Source of the DNA: Rhodobacteraceae bacterium UBA6796
Lineage (GTDB): Bacteria > Pseudomonadota > Alphaproteobacteria > Rhodobacterales > Rhodobacteraceae
DNA length: 64,000 bases
Assembly: GCA_002452815.1 (NCBI GenBank)
Contig: DKFM01000024.1
Coordinates: 74,439-138,438 of the forward strand
Direction: 5' to 3'
Below, one piece after another: positions 8,651 to 18,610 of this stretch. Positions within the stretch are counted from its first letter, which is position 1. The number at the start of each line of letters is the position of its first letter. Under the pieces are notes generated by a model that was not told where the DNA came from, ran no database searches, and worked only from the letters and a program-made list of their open reading frames with translations. The position numbers and the translations under genes are program-made.

Positions 8651-9721
8651 TTACACCTCAACGCTGACCTTGCCGATCGGGTGCGAACAGCAGGCGAGGA
8701 TGAAGCCTTCGGCCACATCGTCGTCGCTGATCCCGCCGTTGTGGACCATGTGCACCTCGCCGCTGGTCTTTTTGACCTTGCAGGTGCCGCACAGACCGAA
8801 GGTGCAGCCCGAGGGGATGTTCAGCCCCGACTGTTTCGCCACCGCCAGCACGGTATCGGTTTGCGCGCAGCGCGCGGTGATGCCGCTGGCGGCAAAGGTG
8901 ATCTCGGCGCCGGTGTCGGCATCGGGCACCACATCGTCGATCGGCGGGGCCTCGGCCTCGGTCCTGACCGGCGCGCCGAAGCTTTCCTGATGGTAATGCT
9001 CCATGTCGAAGCCAAGCGCGTTCAGCATGTCGCGCACCGCCTGCATGAAGGGTTCGGGCCCGCAGCAGAACACTTCGCGTTCCAGATAATCGGGGGCCAT
9101 CAGGCCCAGCATGATCTGGCTCAGCCGGCCTTCGAACCCGTGCCAGGTGCGGAACGGATCGGGTTCTTCCACGGTGAACCGCAGCTTCAGCCCCGGCACG
9201 CGATTGGCGAATTGTTCCAGCCGTTCGCGGAAGATGATCTCGGACGGGCGGCGGGCGGCATGCACGAAGACGATGTCGGGCATGTCGCCCGAATCCCACG
9301 CCCAGGTCGTCATCGACATCATCGGCGTGATCCCCGACCCGGCCGAGATGAACAGGTATTTCCGCGCCGGATGGCGATGCGACGAGAAGACCCCGTTCGG
9401 GCCATAGGCGCGGATCGTCATGCCCGGCTTCAGGTGATCCAGCATCCAGCGCGTGCCGATGCTGCCGGGCTGCGCCTTGACCGTCACCGACAGCGACAGC
9501 GGCCGCGAGGGGCTGGAACTGATGGTATAGGTGCGCTGCACGTTGCCCCCCGGCACCTGCAGGTCCAGCGTCAGGAACTGCCCCGGCTGATAGTCGAACC
9601 ACGCGCCCGAAGGCGCGCGGAAGGTGAAGGTGGCGGTGTCGGCGTTTTCCGGCACCACCATGGCGCATTCCAGCGCCTCGGTGTCCGACCAGGGTTTCGC
9701 TGTCCAGTTGACCTGCGCCAT
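8651..9721 (-). CDS. gbcB: glycine betaine monooxygenase, reductase subunit
   Basis: This 356-residue electron-transfer subunit has an FAD-binding ferredoxin-reductase domain (residues ~35-130, QRTYTISSSPS), an NAD(P)-binding domain (FISAGSGITPMMSM, then CCGPEPFMQAV) and a C-terminal plant-type [2Fe-2S] domain (CTFGLCGTCKV with the fourth Cys in ILACCSHP). It passes electrons from NAD(P)H to the Rieske oxygenase encoded 3 bp upstream on the same strand. The pairing and domain order match GbcB/BmoB of glycine betaine demethylation. A reductase for another quaternary-amine oxygenase is the alternative. Confidence 0.9.
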   Translation of the reverse strand: MAQVNWTAKPWSDTEALECAMVVPENADTATFTFRAPSGAWFDYQPGQFLTLDLQVPGGNVQRTYTISSSPSRPLSLSVTVKAQPGSIGTRWMLDHLKPGMTIRAYGPNGVFSSHRHPARKYLFISAGSGITPMMSMTTWAWDSGDMPDIVFVHAARRPSEIIFRERLEQFANRVPGLKLRFTVEEPDPFRTWHGFEGRLSQIMLGLMAPDYLEREVFCCGPEPFMQAVRDMLNALGFDMEHYHQESFGAPVRTEAEAPPIDDVVPDADTGAEITFAASGITARCAQTDTVLAVAKQSGLNIPSGCTFGLCGTCKVKKTSGEVHMVHNGGISDDDVAEGFILACCSHPIGKVSVEV

Positions 9722-9724
9722 GGC

Positions 9725-11387
<1,663 letters not shown>

Positions 11388-13163
11388 TCAGAACTGATCG
11401 ACGCTCAGCGCCATGACCGGCTCGGCCCCGCTTTCGATGCGCGCAAGGTGCATGCCGCACGCGGGCAGCTGGCGCGCCATGTAGTAGCGGCCGGTCGCGA
11501 TCTTGCCTTCGTAGAAGGCGGTATCGGTGGCGCCCGCGTCCAGCGCCGCATAGGCGGCCTTGGCCATCCGGGTCCACATCAGGCCAAGGCAGACATGGCC
11601 CATCAGGTGCATGAAATCATAGCTGCCCGACAGCGCCGCGTTCGGGTTCTTCATGCCGTTCTGCATGAAGAACATCCCCGCCGCCTGCAGTTGTTTCGAG
11701 GCCACTTTCAGCGCGTCGGTGAAGGGCTTCATCCGCTCGTCGCCCTCATGCGCCTTGCACTCGGCCTTGACCATTTCGAAGAAGGCCATGACGTGCTTGC
11801 CGCCATCCTGCGCCAGCTTGCGGCCGACCAGATCCAGCGCCTGCACCCCGTTCGCGCCTTCGTAGATCATGGTGATCCGGGCATCGCGGGCGAACTGGCT
11901 CATGCCCCATTCTTCGATATAGCCGTGCCCGCCATAGACCTGCTGCGCGGCAACGGCGGTCTCGAAGCCCTTGTCGGTCAGGAAGCCCTTGAGCACCGGC
12001 GTCATCAGCCCGACCAGCCCTTCGGCAGCGGCGTCGCCGGCCTTGTGGCCGCGGTCGATCAGATGTGCGCCCCAGAAGGTGAAGGCACGGGCGCCTTCCA
12101 GAAACGCCTTCTGGTCCATAAGGTTGCGGCGGATGTCGGGGTGCACGATCAGCGGGTCGGCCGGGCCGTTGGGGTTTTCGGCGCCGGTCACTGCACGGCC
12201 CTGCAGGCGGTCCTTGGCATAGGCCAGCGCGTTCTGATAGGCGGCCTCGGCCACGGCATAGCCCTGCAGGCCCACGCCCAGACGCGCCTCGTTCATCATC
12301 GTGAACATCGCGCGCATGCCCTTGTGCAGATCGCCCAGCAGCCAGCCGGTCGCTCCGTCATAGTTCATCACGCAGGTCGAGTTGCCGTGAATGCCCATCT
12401 TCTCTTCGATCTTGCCGACCGAGACCGGGTTGCGCGCGCCAAGCGAGCCGTCGTCATTGACGATGAACTTCGGCACGATGAACAGCGAAATCCCCTTGGT
12501 GCCCTCGCCGCCGCCGGGGGCCTTGGCCAGCACCAGATGGATGATGTTTTCCGCAAGGTCGTGGTCGCCCGCCGAGATGAAGATCTTCTGCCCGGTGATC
12601 TTGTAGCTGCCATCGGCCTGCGGTTCGGCCTTAGTGCGCATCATGCCCAGATCCGTGCCGCAATGCGGTTCGGTCAGGTTCATCGTGCCGGTCCAGTCGC
12701 AGCTGACCATCTTGGGCAGGTATTTCGCCTTCTGCTCGGGCGTGCCATGGGCATGGATCGCCGAATAGGCACCGTGCGTCAGGCCCTGATACATGTTGAA
12801 GGCCATGTTGGCCGACACGAACATCTCGCCCACCGCCGTGGCCAGCACATAGGGCATGCCCTGACCGCCATATTCCGGGTCGCAATCCAGCGCGGTCCAG
12901 CCGCCTTCCTTCATCGCGGCAAAGGCGCGGTCAAAGCCGGTCGGCGTGCGCACGACGCCGTTTTCCAGAACGCAGCCTTCGGTGTCGCCGACCGTGTTCA
13001 GCGGCGCCAGCACCTCGGCGGAAACCTTGGCCGCGGCGTCCAGCACCGCTTCGGTGAAGTCGCGGTCCATGTCCTCGTAGCCCGGCAGGCCGGCGCTGGA
13101 CACGTTCAGCACATCGTGCAGGACGAATTGCATGTCCTTGGTATTGGCGGTGTAGGTCGGCAT
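11388..13163 (-). CDS. acyl-CoA dehydrogenase, DmdC-like long form
   Basis: This 591-residue flavoprotein is longer than classical ~380-residue acyl-CoA dehydrogenases because of an extra C-terminal domain, as in FadE-like and DmdC (3-methylmercaptopropionyl-CoA dehydrogenase) proteins. The general base lies in [14 protein letters not shown]; by count it is Glu435, the number I recall for DmdC. FAD/substrate motifs are [13 protein letters not shown] and [14 protein letters not shown]. It introduces the alpha-beta double bond in acyl-CoA. The gene is 22 bp behind a MerR regulator, probably as an operon. Straight-chain acyl-CoA or MMPA-CoA are both possible substrates. Confidence 0.9.
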   Translation of the reverse strand: MPTYTANTKDMQFVLHDVLNVSSAGLPGYEDMDRDFTEAVLDAAAKVSAEVLAPLNTVGDTEGCVLENGVVRTPTGFDRAFAAMKEGGWTALDCDPEYGGQGMPYVLATAVGEMFVSANMAFNMYQGLTHGAYSAIHAHGTPEQKAKYLPKMVSCDWTGTMNLTEPHCGTDLGMMRTKAEPQADGSYKITGQKIFISAGDHDLAENIIHLVLAKAPGGGEGTKGISLFIVPKFIVNDDGSLGARNPVSVGKIEEKMGIHGNSTCVMNYDGATGWLLGDLHKGMRAMFTMMNEARLGVGLQGYAVAEAAYQNALAYAKDRLQGRAVTGAENPNGPADPLIVHPDIRRNLMDQKAFLEGARAFTFWGAHLIDRGHKAGDAAAEGLVGLMTPVLKGFLTDKGFETAVAAQQVYGGHGYIEEWGMSQFARDARITMIYEGANGVQALDLVGRKLAQDGGKHVMAFFEMVKAECKAHEGDERMKPFTDALKVASKQLQAAGMFFMQNGMKNPNAALSGSYDFMHLMGHVCLGLMWTRMAKAAYAALDAGATDTAFYEGKIATGRYYMARQLPACGMHLARIESGAEPVMALSVDQF

Positions 13164-13185
13164 GTCTCTCTCCCTAAAACTCGTC

Positions 13186-13584
13186 TCAGGCGGTGGGCGT
13201 CTCCTGCTCTTTGCGGATCAGCTCCTGCTCGCCCCAGTTGATCTGGTCGCTCAGTTCGGCAATCGCCTGGCCAAGCTCGTCACGCTGGCGGGTCATTTCC
13301 TCAAGGCGTTGACGCGCCAGCTTGAGCGTCTCGGCCAGTTGCGTTTTGCGCTGGTCGCCCATCGTGTACATGTCCAGCAGCTGGCGGATATCCTCCAGGC
13401 TGAAGCCGAAACGCTTGCCGCGCAGGATCAGTTTCAACCGCGCCCGGTCCCGCCGGGTAAACAGCCGCTTCTGACCCTCGCGGATGGGGAACAGCAACTC
13501 CTTGCTCTCGTAAAACCGGAGCGTCCGCGGCGTCACGTCGAACGCATCGCACATCTCCCGGATCGTCATCACATCTTCACTCAT
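13186..13584 (-). CDS. MerR-family regulator (LiuR-like), copy 1
   Basis: This 132-residue protein has a MerR winged HTH at residues 5-75 ([28 protein letters not shown]) and a C-terminal coiled coil ([25 protein letters not shown]). It lacks the metal-binding cysteines of MerR/CueR/SoxR. The LiuR/PhaR-like branch regulates branched-chain or fatty acyl-CoA catabolism. It precedes the DmdC-like dehydrogenase gene by 22 bp and follows a region with several TGAC/GTCA palindromes. An acyl-CoA-responsive autoregulated repressor of the downstream gene is the natural reading. Confidence 0.88.
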   Translation of the reverse strand: MSEDVMTIREMCDAFDVTPRTLRFYESKELLFPIREGQKRLFTRRDRARLKLILRGKRFGFSLEDIRQLLDMYTMGDQRKTQLAETLKLARQRLEEMTRQRDELGQAIAELSDQINWGEQELIRKEQETPTA

Positions 13585-13656
13585 GCATCTGCCTCTCTTG
13601 TCGTTGCGTAATGCGAGGCGGCAGACACACTTTCCGCCTCTACATTACAAGCAAAG

Positions 13657-13732
13657 TTGACGTGCGCGTCACCGTAACGTGGCGTCACAAGTCCGCTGAC
13701 GTAATGTCAAAAAAAATTGACCTAAAGGTAAA
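13657..13732. promoter_or_regulatory. cluster of three palindromic operator candidates upstream of merR copy 1
   Basis: Three near-palindromes share TGAC/GTCA-like arms: 13657-13672 (TTGACGTGCGCGTCAC), 13696-13711 (CTGACGTAATGTCAAA) and 13717-13732 (TTGACCTAAAGGTAAA). The spacing and AT-rich setting fit a regulated promoter of the MerR-dehydrogenase unit on the minus strand. The resemblance to LiuR-type sites is from memory. Confidence 0.6.
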
Positions 13733-13768
13733 GCAATTTTGTAACCGAACAATCGCACGCACATCGGC

Positions 13769-13793
13769 AGCCGTGCCCCGGGGCGGCACGGCT
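13769..13793 (-). terminator. hairpin after merR copy 2
   Basis: AGCCGTGCC / GGCACGGCT forms a 9-bp stem with a short GC-rich loop, 28 bp past the stop of the second MerR gene. No long U-tract follows, so its strength is uncertain. Confidence 0.5.
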
Positions 13794-13820
13794 CAGGCGC
13801 GATTCGAAGCGTTTTGAAGG

Positions 13821-14189
13821 TCAGGAATCAAGCATTTTCGCGACCTGATTGCGCAAATGACGCAGGTCGTCGATGGTGCTGTCCAGTTCGGCGCGCTGCG
13901 TTTCCAGCACATTCAGCTGGCGGTCGGCCAGTTCGACCCAGACGCGGTTCTGCTCTTCGGTGCCCTGCTGATCGTAGATCTGCAGCCATTGGCGCAGTTC
14001 TTCCAGACTGAAGCCGAAACGCCGTCCGCGCAGGATCAGGGTCATCCGGGCAATCTCGCGCGGGCCGTAAAACCGCGACCGGCCCTCTTTCTGGGGGGCC
14101 AGCAATTCGATGTATTCATAATAGCGCAGCGTCCGCGGGGTCACGTCGAAGCGCGCGCACATTTCCTTGAAGCTCAGAATATCGGGCAT
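13821..14189 (-). CDS. MerR-family regulator (LiuR-like), copy 2
   Basis: This 122-residue paralogue of the neighbouring MerR protein has a near-identical recognition region ([24 protein letters not shown]) and the shared RRFGFSLEELRQWL helix, then a coiled coil. The start at 14189 puts the HTH at the N-terminus as in the family; the longer open frame upstream reads into promoter DNA. It is separated from copy 1 by 236 bp with a hairpin and operator-like sites, so it is transcribed on its own. It is divergent from the thioesterase operon, a second possible target. Confidence 0.87.
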   Translation of the reverse strand: MPDILSFKEMCARFDVTPRTLRYYEYIELLAPQKEGRSRFYGPREIARMTLILRGRRFGFSLEELRQWLQIYDQQGTEEQNRVWVELADRQLNVLETQRAELDSTIDDLRHLRNQVAKMLDS

Positions 14190-14383
14190 TCGGGCCTCCT
14201 CTTCGCGGCGCAAGCTAGCGCGCCGGGGCGCGGGCTTCAACACGCTTTGCGCGCGGGCGGGGCGCCATATGCGGCCGTAATGTCGTTGCGGCATTTGCCG
14301 CGGCGCGCGGCAGGGCGGCGTGATCCACCCCTTGCGTTGCTGCGCGCCGCGCCGGATAGTCAGCGAAAGAACTGGAGTCAGAC

Positions 14384-14854
14384 ATGAGCGGAACCCCGAC
14401 GCCCCCCCCACAAGAGAGCGACGCGCAGAAGCTGGAACTGGCGCGTCAGTTCATCGAAAAGATCCCGCACAGCCGCGCGCTGAGCATGCGGGTCGACGCC
14501 ATCGGCGGGGGCGCCGCCGTGATCTCGATGCCGTACGATCTGCGGCTGGTGGGCGATCCGCGCTCGGGGGTGATCCACGGCGGTGCGGTCTCGGCGCTGA
14601 TGGATACCTGCTGCGGGGCGGCGGTGATGAGCCATCCCGAGGCCCCGGCCGGCACCGCGACCATCGACCTGCGGATCGACTACATGCGCGCGGCCACCCC
14701 CGGCCAGCGGATCACCGCGCGGGCCGAATGCTATCACATCACCCGCTCGGTCGCCTTCGTGCGCGCGACCGCGCATGACGAAGAGGCGGGCCTGCCCGTG
14801 GCCTCGGCCACCGGCGCCTTTACCGTCGAACGCCCGAAAGGGGGTGCGCAATGA
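14384..14854 (+). CDS. PaaI-family hotdog thioesterase, copy 1
   Basis: This 156-residue hotdog-fold protein has the PaaI/YbgC-like motif SGVIHGGAVSALMDTCCGAA, where the HGG turn and the Asp on the following helix are the catalytic elements, then RIDYMRAATPGQRI. Such enzymes hydrolyse acyl-CoA or aryl-CoA thioesters in the cytoplasm. It is the first of three overlapping genes: ATGA coupling to a second thioesterase, then a MATE exporter. Substrate is unknown; the acyl-CoA gene neighbourhood suggests CoA recycling. Confidence 0.85.
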   Translation: MSGTPTPPPQESDAQKLELARQFIEKIPHSRALSMRVDAIGGGAAVISMPYDLRLVGDPRSGVIHGGAVSALMDTCCGAAVMSHPEAPAGTATIDLRIDYMRAATPGQRITARAECYHITRSVAFVRATAHDEEAGLPVASATGAFTVERPKGGAQ

Positions 14855-15363
14855 GCCGCCCGAAACCCGAACCCGTCCAGATCGTCAAGCAACGCCGCGA
14901 CGCCGCCCTGCGCACGCTGGTGTCCGGCGTGCCCTATATCCAGTTTCTGGGCATCGAATTCGACCGCCGCGGCGACGAGCTGACCGCGACCCTGCCCTTC
15001 GACGAAAAGCTGATCGGCAACCCGCTGCTGCCCGCGCTGCATGGCGGGGTGACCGCGGCGTTTCTGGAGGTCACGGCGATCATCGAACTGAGCTGGTCGC
15101 TGTTGTGGGAAGATGTCGAGGCCGGGCGGATCGACCTGACCTCGCTGGATCCCATGCACCTGCCGCGCCTGCCCAAGACGATCGACTTCTCGGTGGATTA
15201 TCTGCGCTCGGGCCTGCCGCGCGATGCCTACGCGCGGGCGCGGGTCAACCGCTCGGGGCGGCGTTATGCCAGCGTGCATGTCGAGGCCTGGCAGGACAAT
15301 CGCACCCGGATGTTCGCGCAGGCGACCGGGCATTTCGTGATGCCCGATCCGGGGAATGGCTGA
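14851..15363 (+). CDS. PaaI-family hotdog thioesterase, copy 2
   Basis: This 170-residue hotdog protein is distantly similar to the preceding one. It keeps the HGGVTAAFLEVTAIIEL helix and SVDYLRSGLPRDAYARA strand but has Glu where copy 1 has Asp on the central helix, so it may be a non-identical partner or have other specificity. Its ATG overlaps the stop of copy 1 (ATGA), and its end overlaps the MATE gene start. Two unequal hotdog genes back to back could encode a heteromer; that is inferred. Confidence 0.83.
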   Translation: MSRPKPEPVQIVKQRRDAALRTLVSGVPYIQFLGIEFDRRGDELTATLPFDEKLIGNPLLPALHGGVTAAFLEVTAIIELSWSLLWEDVEAGRIDLTSLDPMHLPRLPKTIDFSVDYLRSGLPRDAYARARVNRSGRRYASVHVEAWQDNRTRMFAQATGHFVMPDPGNG

Positions 15364-16663
15364 GCTTTCGCACCGAAGGGTGCTGGCGATTGCCGGGCCG
15401 ATCGTGCTGTCCAATGCGACGGTGCCGATCCTGGGCGCGGTCGATACCGGCGTGGTGGGGCAACTGGGTGCAGCCGCGCCAATTGGCGCGGTGGGCATCG
15501 GCGCGGTAATCCTGGCCTCGCTTTACTGGATCTTCGGCTTTCTGCGGATGGGCACCAGCGGGCTTGTGGCGCAGGCCCATGGCGCGGGGGATCACGCCGA
15601 GGTTTCGGCCGGGCTGATGCGCGCGCTGATCGTCGCGGGGCTGGCGGGGCTGGGGCTGATCGTGTTGCAGGGGCCGCTGTTCTGGGCGGCGTTCCGGCTG
15701 GCGCCCGCCTCGGCCGAGGTCGAGACGCTGGCGCGCAGCTATCTGTCGATCCGCATCTGGGGCGCGCCCGCGACGATCGCGCTTTATGCCTTCACCGGCT
15801 GGCTGATCGCGCTGGAACGCACCCGCGCCGTGCTGGTGTTGCAGCTGTGGATGAACGGGCTGAATGTGGGCCTGGATCTGTGGTTCGTGCTGGGGCTGGG
15901 CTGGGGCGTGACCGGCGTCGCCAGTGCCACGCTGATTGCCGAGGCGACGGGGCTGGCACTGGCGATCTGGCTGGCACGCGGGGCCTTCGCGGGCAACCTG
16001 TGGCGCGCGCGCACAATCCTCGACCGCGCCCGGCTGGCGCAGATGGCGCGGGTGAATACCGACATCATGATCCGCTCGGTCGCGCTGCAGGCCAGTTTCA
16101 CCGCCTTCCTGTTTCTGGGCGCGGGGCAGGGCGATGTGAAACTGGCGGCCAATCAGGTGCTGCTGCAGTTTCTGGAAATCACCGCCTATGCCCTTGATGG
16201 TTTCGCCTTTGCCGCGGAAACGCTGGTGGGGCAGGCGGTGGGCGCGCGCTCGGTGCCGCGTCTGCGCCGGGCGGCGGTGCTGACCTCGCAATGGGGCGTG
16301 GGGGGCGCGGCGCTTCTGGGGGGCGTCTTCTTTCTTGCCGGCCCCGCGATCATCGACACCATGACCGCCTCGCCCGAGGTGCGCGAGACCGCCCGGATCT
16401 ATCTGCCCTGGCTGGCCATCGCGCCGCTGATCGGCATTGCCAGCTGGATGTTCGACGGCATTTTCATCGGCGCCACCCTGACGCGCGAGATGCGCAATGC
16501 GATGCTGGTTTCGGTCGCGGTCTATGCGCTTGCACTGGCCGTCTTGTTGCCAGCTTTGGGCAACCACGGGCTTTGGGCCGCGCTGATGGTGCTCAATGCG
16601 ACTCGCGGGGTCAGCATGGCGCGGCTTTATCCCCGGGCCGAGGCGAAAGCGGGCAGGGGTTAG
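15356..16663 (+). CDS. MATE-family efflux transporter (DinF branch)
   Basis: This 435-residue protein has 12 hydrophobic segments. It begins with the MATE signature IAGPIVLSNATVPILGAVDTGVVGQLG and repeats a similar pattern in the second half (GFAFAAETLVGQAVGA). MATE proteins export organic cations or other toxic compounds by Na+ or H+ antiport. The start overlaps the upstream thioesterase gene by 8 bp, so this is the third gene of that operon. A strong composite terminator follows the stop directly. The DinF branch is suggested by the DTGVVG motif. Confidence 0.9.
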   Translation: MAELSHRRVLAIAGPIVLSNATVPILGAVDTGVVGQLGAAAPIGAVGIGAVILASLYWIFGFLRMGTSGLVAQAHGAGDHAEVSAGLMRALIVAGLAGLGLIVLQGPLFWAAFRLAPASAEVETLARSYLSIRIWGAPATIALYAFTGWLIALERTRAVLVLQLWMNGLNVGLDLWFVLGLGWGVTGVASATLIAEATGLALAIWLARGAFAGNLWRARTILDRARLAQMARVNTDIMIRSVALQASFTAFLFLGAGQGDVKLAANQVLLQFLEITAYALDGFAFAAETLVGQAVGARSVPRLRRAAVLTSQWGVGGAALLGGVFFLAGPAIIDTMTASPEVRETARIYLPWLAIAPLIGIASWMFDGIFIGATLTREMRNAMLVSVAVYALALAVLLPALGNHGLWAALMVLNATRGVSMARLYPRAEAKAGRG

Positions 16664-16778
16664 GGGGCGCTGCCCCCCTTTTCCTGCGGAAAATTCCCCC
16701 CGGGATATTTATGCAAGGTGAAGGGATGTCTTTCACCTTGCATAAATATCCCGGGGGTCCGGGGGCGGCGCCCCCGGC
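16663..16778. terminator. composite palindrome/terminator between convergent genes
   Basis: GGGGGC-gct-GCCCCC (16663-16677) followed by CTTTT terminates the MATE operon. Next is a perfect 26-bp stem, left arm 16697-16722 and right arm 16732-16757, with core CCGGGATATTTATGCAAGG. Then comes a GGGGGCGGCGCCCCC stem near 16761-16775 serving trpS on the other strand. It belongs to the palindrome family also at 33.1, 36.9 and 62.0 kb. Confidence 0.85.
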
Positions 16779-16780
16779 GC

Positions 16781-17824
16781 TCAGCGCGAGCGCACCATCC
16801 CCATGATGTCGAGCGTTTTAGCCAGGATCGGCTGCGCGATCTCGTCGGCCTTTGCCGCGCCCTGGCCCAGAATGCGGTCGATCTCGGCGGGGTCGTTCAT
16901 CAGACGTGCCATTTCGGTCGAGATCGGCGCAAGCTTGTCCACCGCCAGATCGGCCAGCGCGGGTTTGAACACGCCCCAGCCCTGACCGCCGTATTCCGCG
17001 ATCACGTCCTCGACCGTCTTGTCGGCCAGGGCGGCATAGATATTCACCAGATTGCGCGCTTCGGGGCGTTCGGCCAGACCGTCGAGCGTCTCGGGCAGCG
17101 GCGCGGGGTCGGTCACGGCCTTGCGGAACTTTTTCGCGATCGTGTCGGCGTTGTCGGTCAGGTTGATCCGGCTGGCATCCGAAGGATCGGATTTCGACAT
17201 CTTTTTCGACCCGTCGCGCAGGCTCATCACCCGGGTTGCGGCGCCTTCGATCAGCGGCTCGGGGCTGGGGAAGAAATCGGTCTTGTAGTCATGGTTGAAC
17301 TTGGCCGCGATGTCGCGGGTCAGTTCCAGATGCTGCTTCTGATCCTCGCCCACCGGCACCATGGTCGCGTGATAAAGCAGGATGTCGGCGGCCATCAGCG
17401 AGGGATAGGCCAGGAGCCCGAGCGACGAGTTTTCCGCATTCTTGCCCGAGGTCTTGTCCTTGAACTGGGTCATCCGGTACATCCAGCCGATCCGCGCGAC
17501 GCAGTTCAGCAGCCAGGCCAGTTCGGCATGGGCCGACACCTGGCTCTGGTTGAAGAGGATAGAGCGCGCCGGGTCGATCCCTGCGGCGATGAAGGCCGCA
17601 GCGGCCTCGCGGGTCTGGCGTTTCAGGGCTTCGGGTTCCTGCCAGACGGTGATCGCGTGCAGATCGACGAGGCAATAGATCGTCTCGATCCCCTCGTCCT
17701 GTTTCTGTGCAAAGCGTTTCAGCGCCCCCAGATAGTTGCCCAGCGTCAGGTTGCCCGAGGGCTGAATCCCCGAAAAGATCCGGGGTTTGAATTTGGCATT
17801 GGGGGTTTGCGCGGCGTCGCTCAT
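16781..17824 (-). CDS. trpS: tryptophanyl-tRNA synthetase
   Basis: This 347-residue class Ic synthetase charges tRNA-Trp. The HIGH-like motif is [13 protein letters not shown] (residues ~21-33) and the KMSKS loop is [12 protein letters not shown] (residues ~206-217). Length and motifs are standard for bacterial TrpRS. It is convergent with the MATE gene through the composite terminator and divergent from the rhomboid-like gene. I see no TRAP or T-box element in the 93-bp upstream gap. Confidence 0.96.
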   Translation of the reverse strand: MSDAAQTPNAKFKPRIFSGIQPSGNLTLGNYLGALKRFAQKQDEGIETIYCLVDLHAITVWQEPEALKRQTREAAAAFIAAGIDPARSILFNQSQVSAHAELAWLLNCVARIGWMYRMTQFKDKTSGKNAENSSLGLLAYPSLMAADILLYHATMVPVGEDQKQHLELTRDIAAKFNHDYKTDFFPSPEPLIEGAATRVMSLRDGSKKMSKSDPSDASRINLTDNADTIAKKFRKAVTDPAPLPETLDGLAERPEARNLVNIYAALADKTVEDVIAEYGGQGWGVFKPALADLAVDKLAPISTEMARLMNDPAEIDRILGQGAAKADEIAQPILAKTLDIMGMVRSR

Positions 17825-17917
17825 CTTGTGCTCCTGCGGGCAGGCTGGAATTCCGGTCCCCGAGGGCTTATCGCTAAAGCGCGCGGGGCGTCAACCGGAG
17901 CGCCAAAGGAGGCAGGG

Positions 17918-18601
17918 ATGCACGAAGGCTATAACGAACACCCGATCAACCCCTTGCCGGCGGTGGTCTGGCTGCTGGCGGCGCCGATCCTGATTGGCGA
18001 GATCGCCTTTGGGCTGGGGCAGGCGGGGGTTCTGGGGCCGCAGAATATCGGTCTGCGGCTGGACATGTTGCAGCGCTTCGCCTTCGATCCCGGGATCGCG
18101 CGTGCGATGGTCGAGCAGAACACCTGGCCCTGGACGCATGTGATCCGCACGATCAGCTACGGTTTCGTGCATGCCTCGCTGACCCATGCGCTGATGGTTC
18201 TGGTCTTCGTTCTGGCCCTGGGCAAGATGGTGGGAGAGCTGTTTTCCGGCTGGGCGGTGGCGGCGGTGTTCTTCGGTGCCACGATCGCCGGTGCCGTGGT
18301 TTATGCGGCGCTGCCCTTCACCACGGTTGCGATCTATGGGGGCTATCCGGGCGCCTATGGGCTGATCGGGGCCTTCACCTGGATCTTGTGGACGCGGCTG
18401 GGGGCCGCGCAGGCGAGCCGCGCGCGCGCGTTTTCGCTGATCGGGATGCTGATGGCGATTCAGCTGCTTTTCAGCGTGTTCTTCGGCGGGCGTCCTGACT
18501 GGATCGCCGATCTGTCGGGGTTCGTGGCGGGATTCGGGCTCAGCTTCTTGGTCGGCCCCGGCGGCTGGCGGCGGGCGCTGGCGCGTATCCGCCAGCGCTG
18601 A
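17918..18601 (+). CDS. rhomboid-family membrane protein lacking catalytic Ser and His
   Basis: This 227-residue protein has six hydrophobic segments in rhomboid order. The conserved region after TM1 is present (SYGFVHASLTHALM, His85 and His90), and TM4 aligns with the GxSG site as IYGGYPGAYGLIGAF. Pro144 stands where the nucleophile Ser should be. The TM6 motif, normally AHxxGFxAG, reads ADLSGFVAGFG, with Asp198 in place of His. It is therefore probably not a protease but an iRhom/derlin-like binding protein. The start at 17918 follows AAAGGAGG. It is divergent from trpS and convergent with murJ. Confidence 0.82.
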   Translation: MHEGYNEHPINPLPAVVWLLAAPILIGEIAFGLGQAGVLGPQNIGLRLDMLQRFAFDPGIARAMVEQNTWPWTHVIRTISYGFVHASLTHALMVLVFVLALGKMVGELFSGWAVAAVFFGATIAGAVVYAALPFTTVAIYGGYPGAYGLIGAFTWILWTRLGAAQASRARAFSLIGMLMAIQLLFSVFFGGRPDWIADLSGFVAGFGLSFLVGPGGWRRALARIRQR

Positions 18602-18610
18602 TCCCGCGTA

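Noticed and set aside
7633..8718. 361-codon minus-strand frame opposite the SLC13-type permease
   Set aside because: Arg/Gln/His-rich translation typical of an antisense shadow; the plus frame has clear membrane segments.
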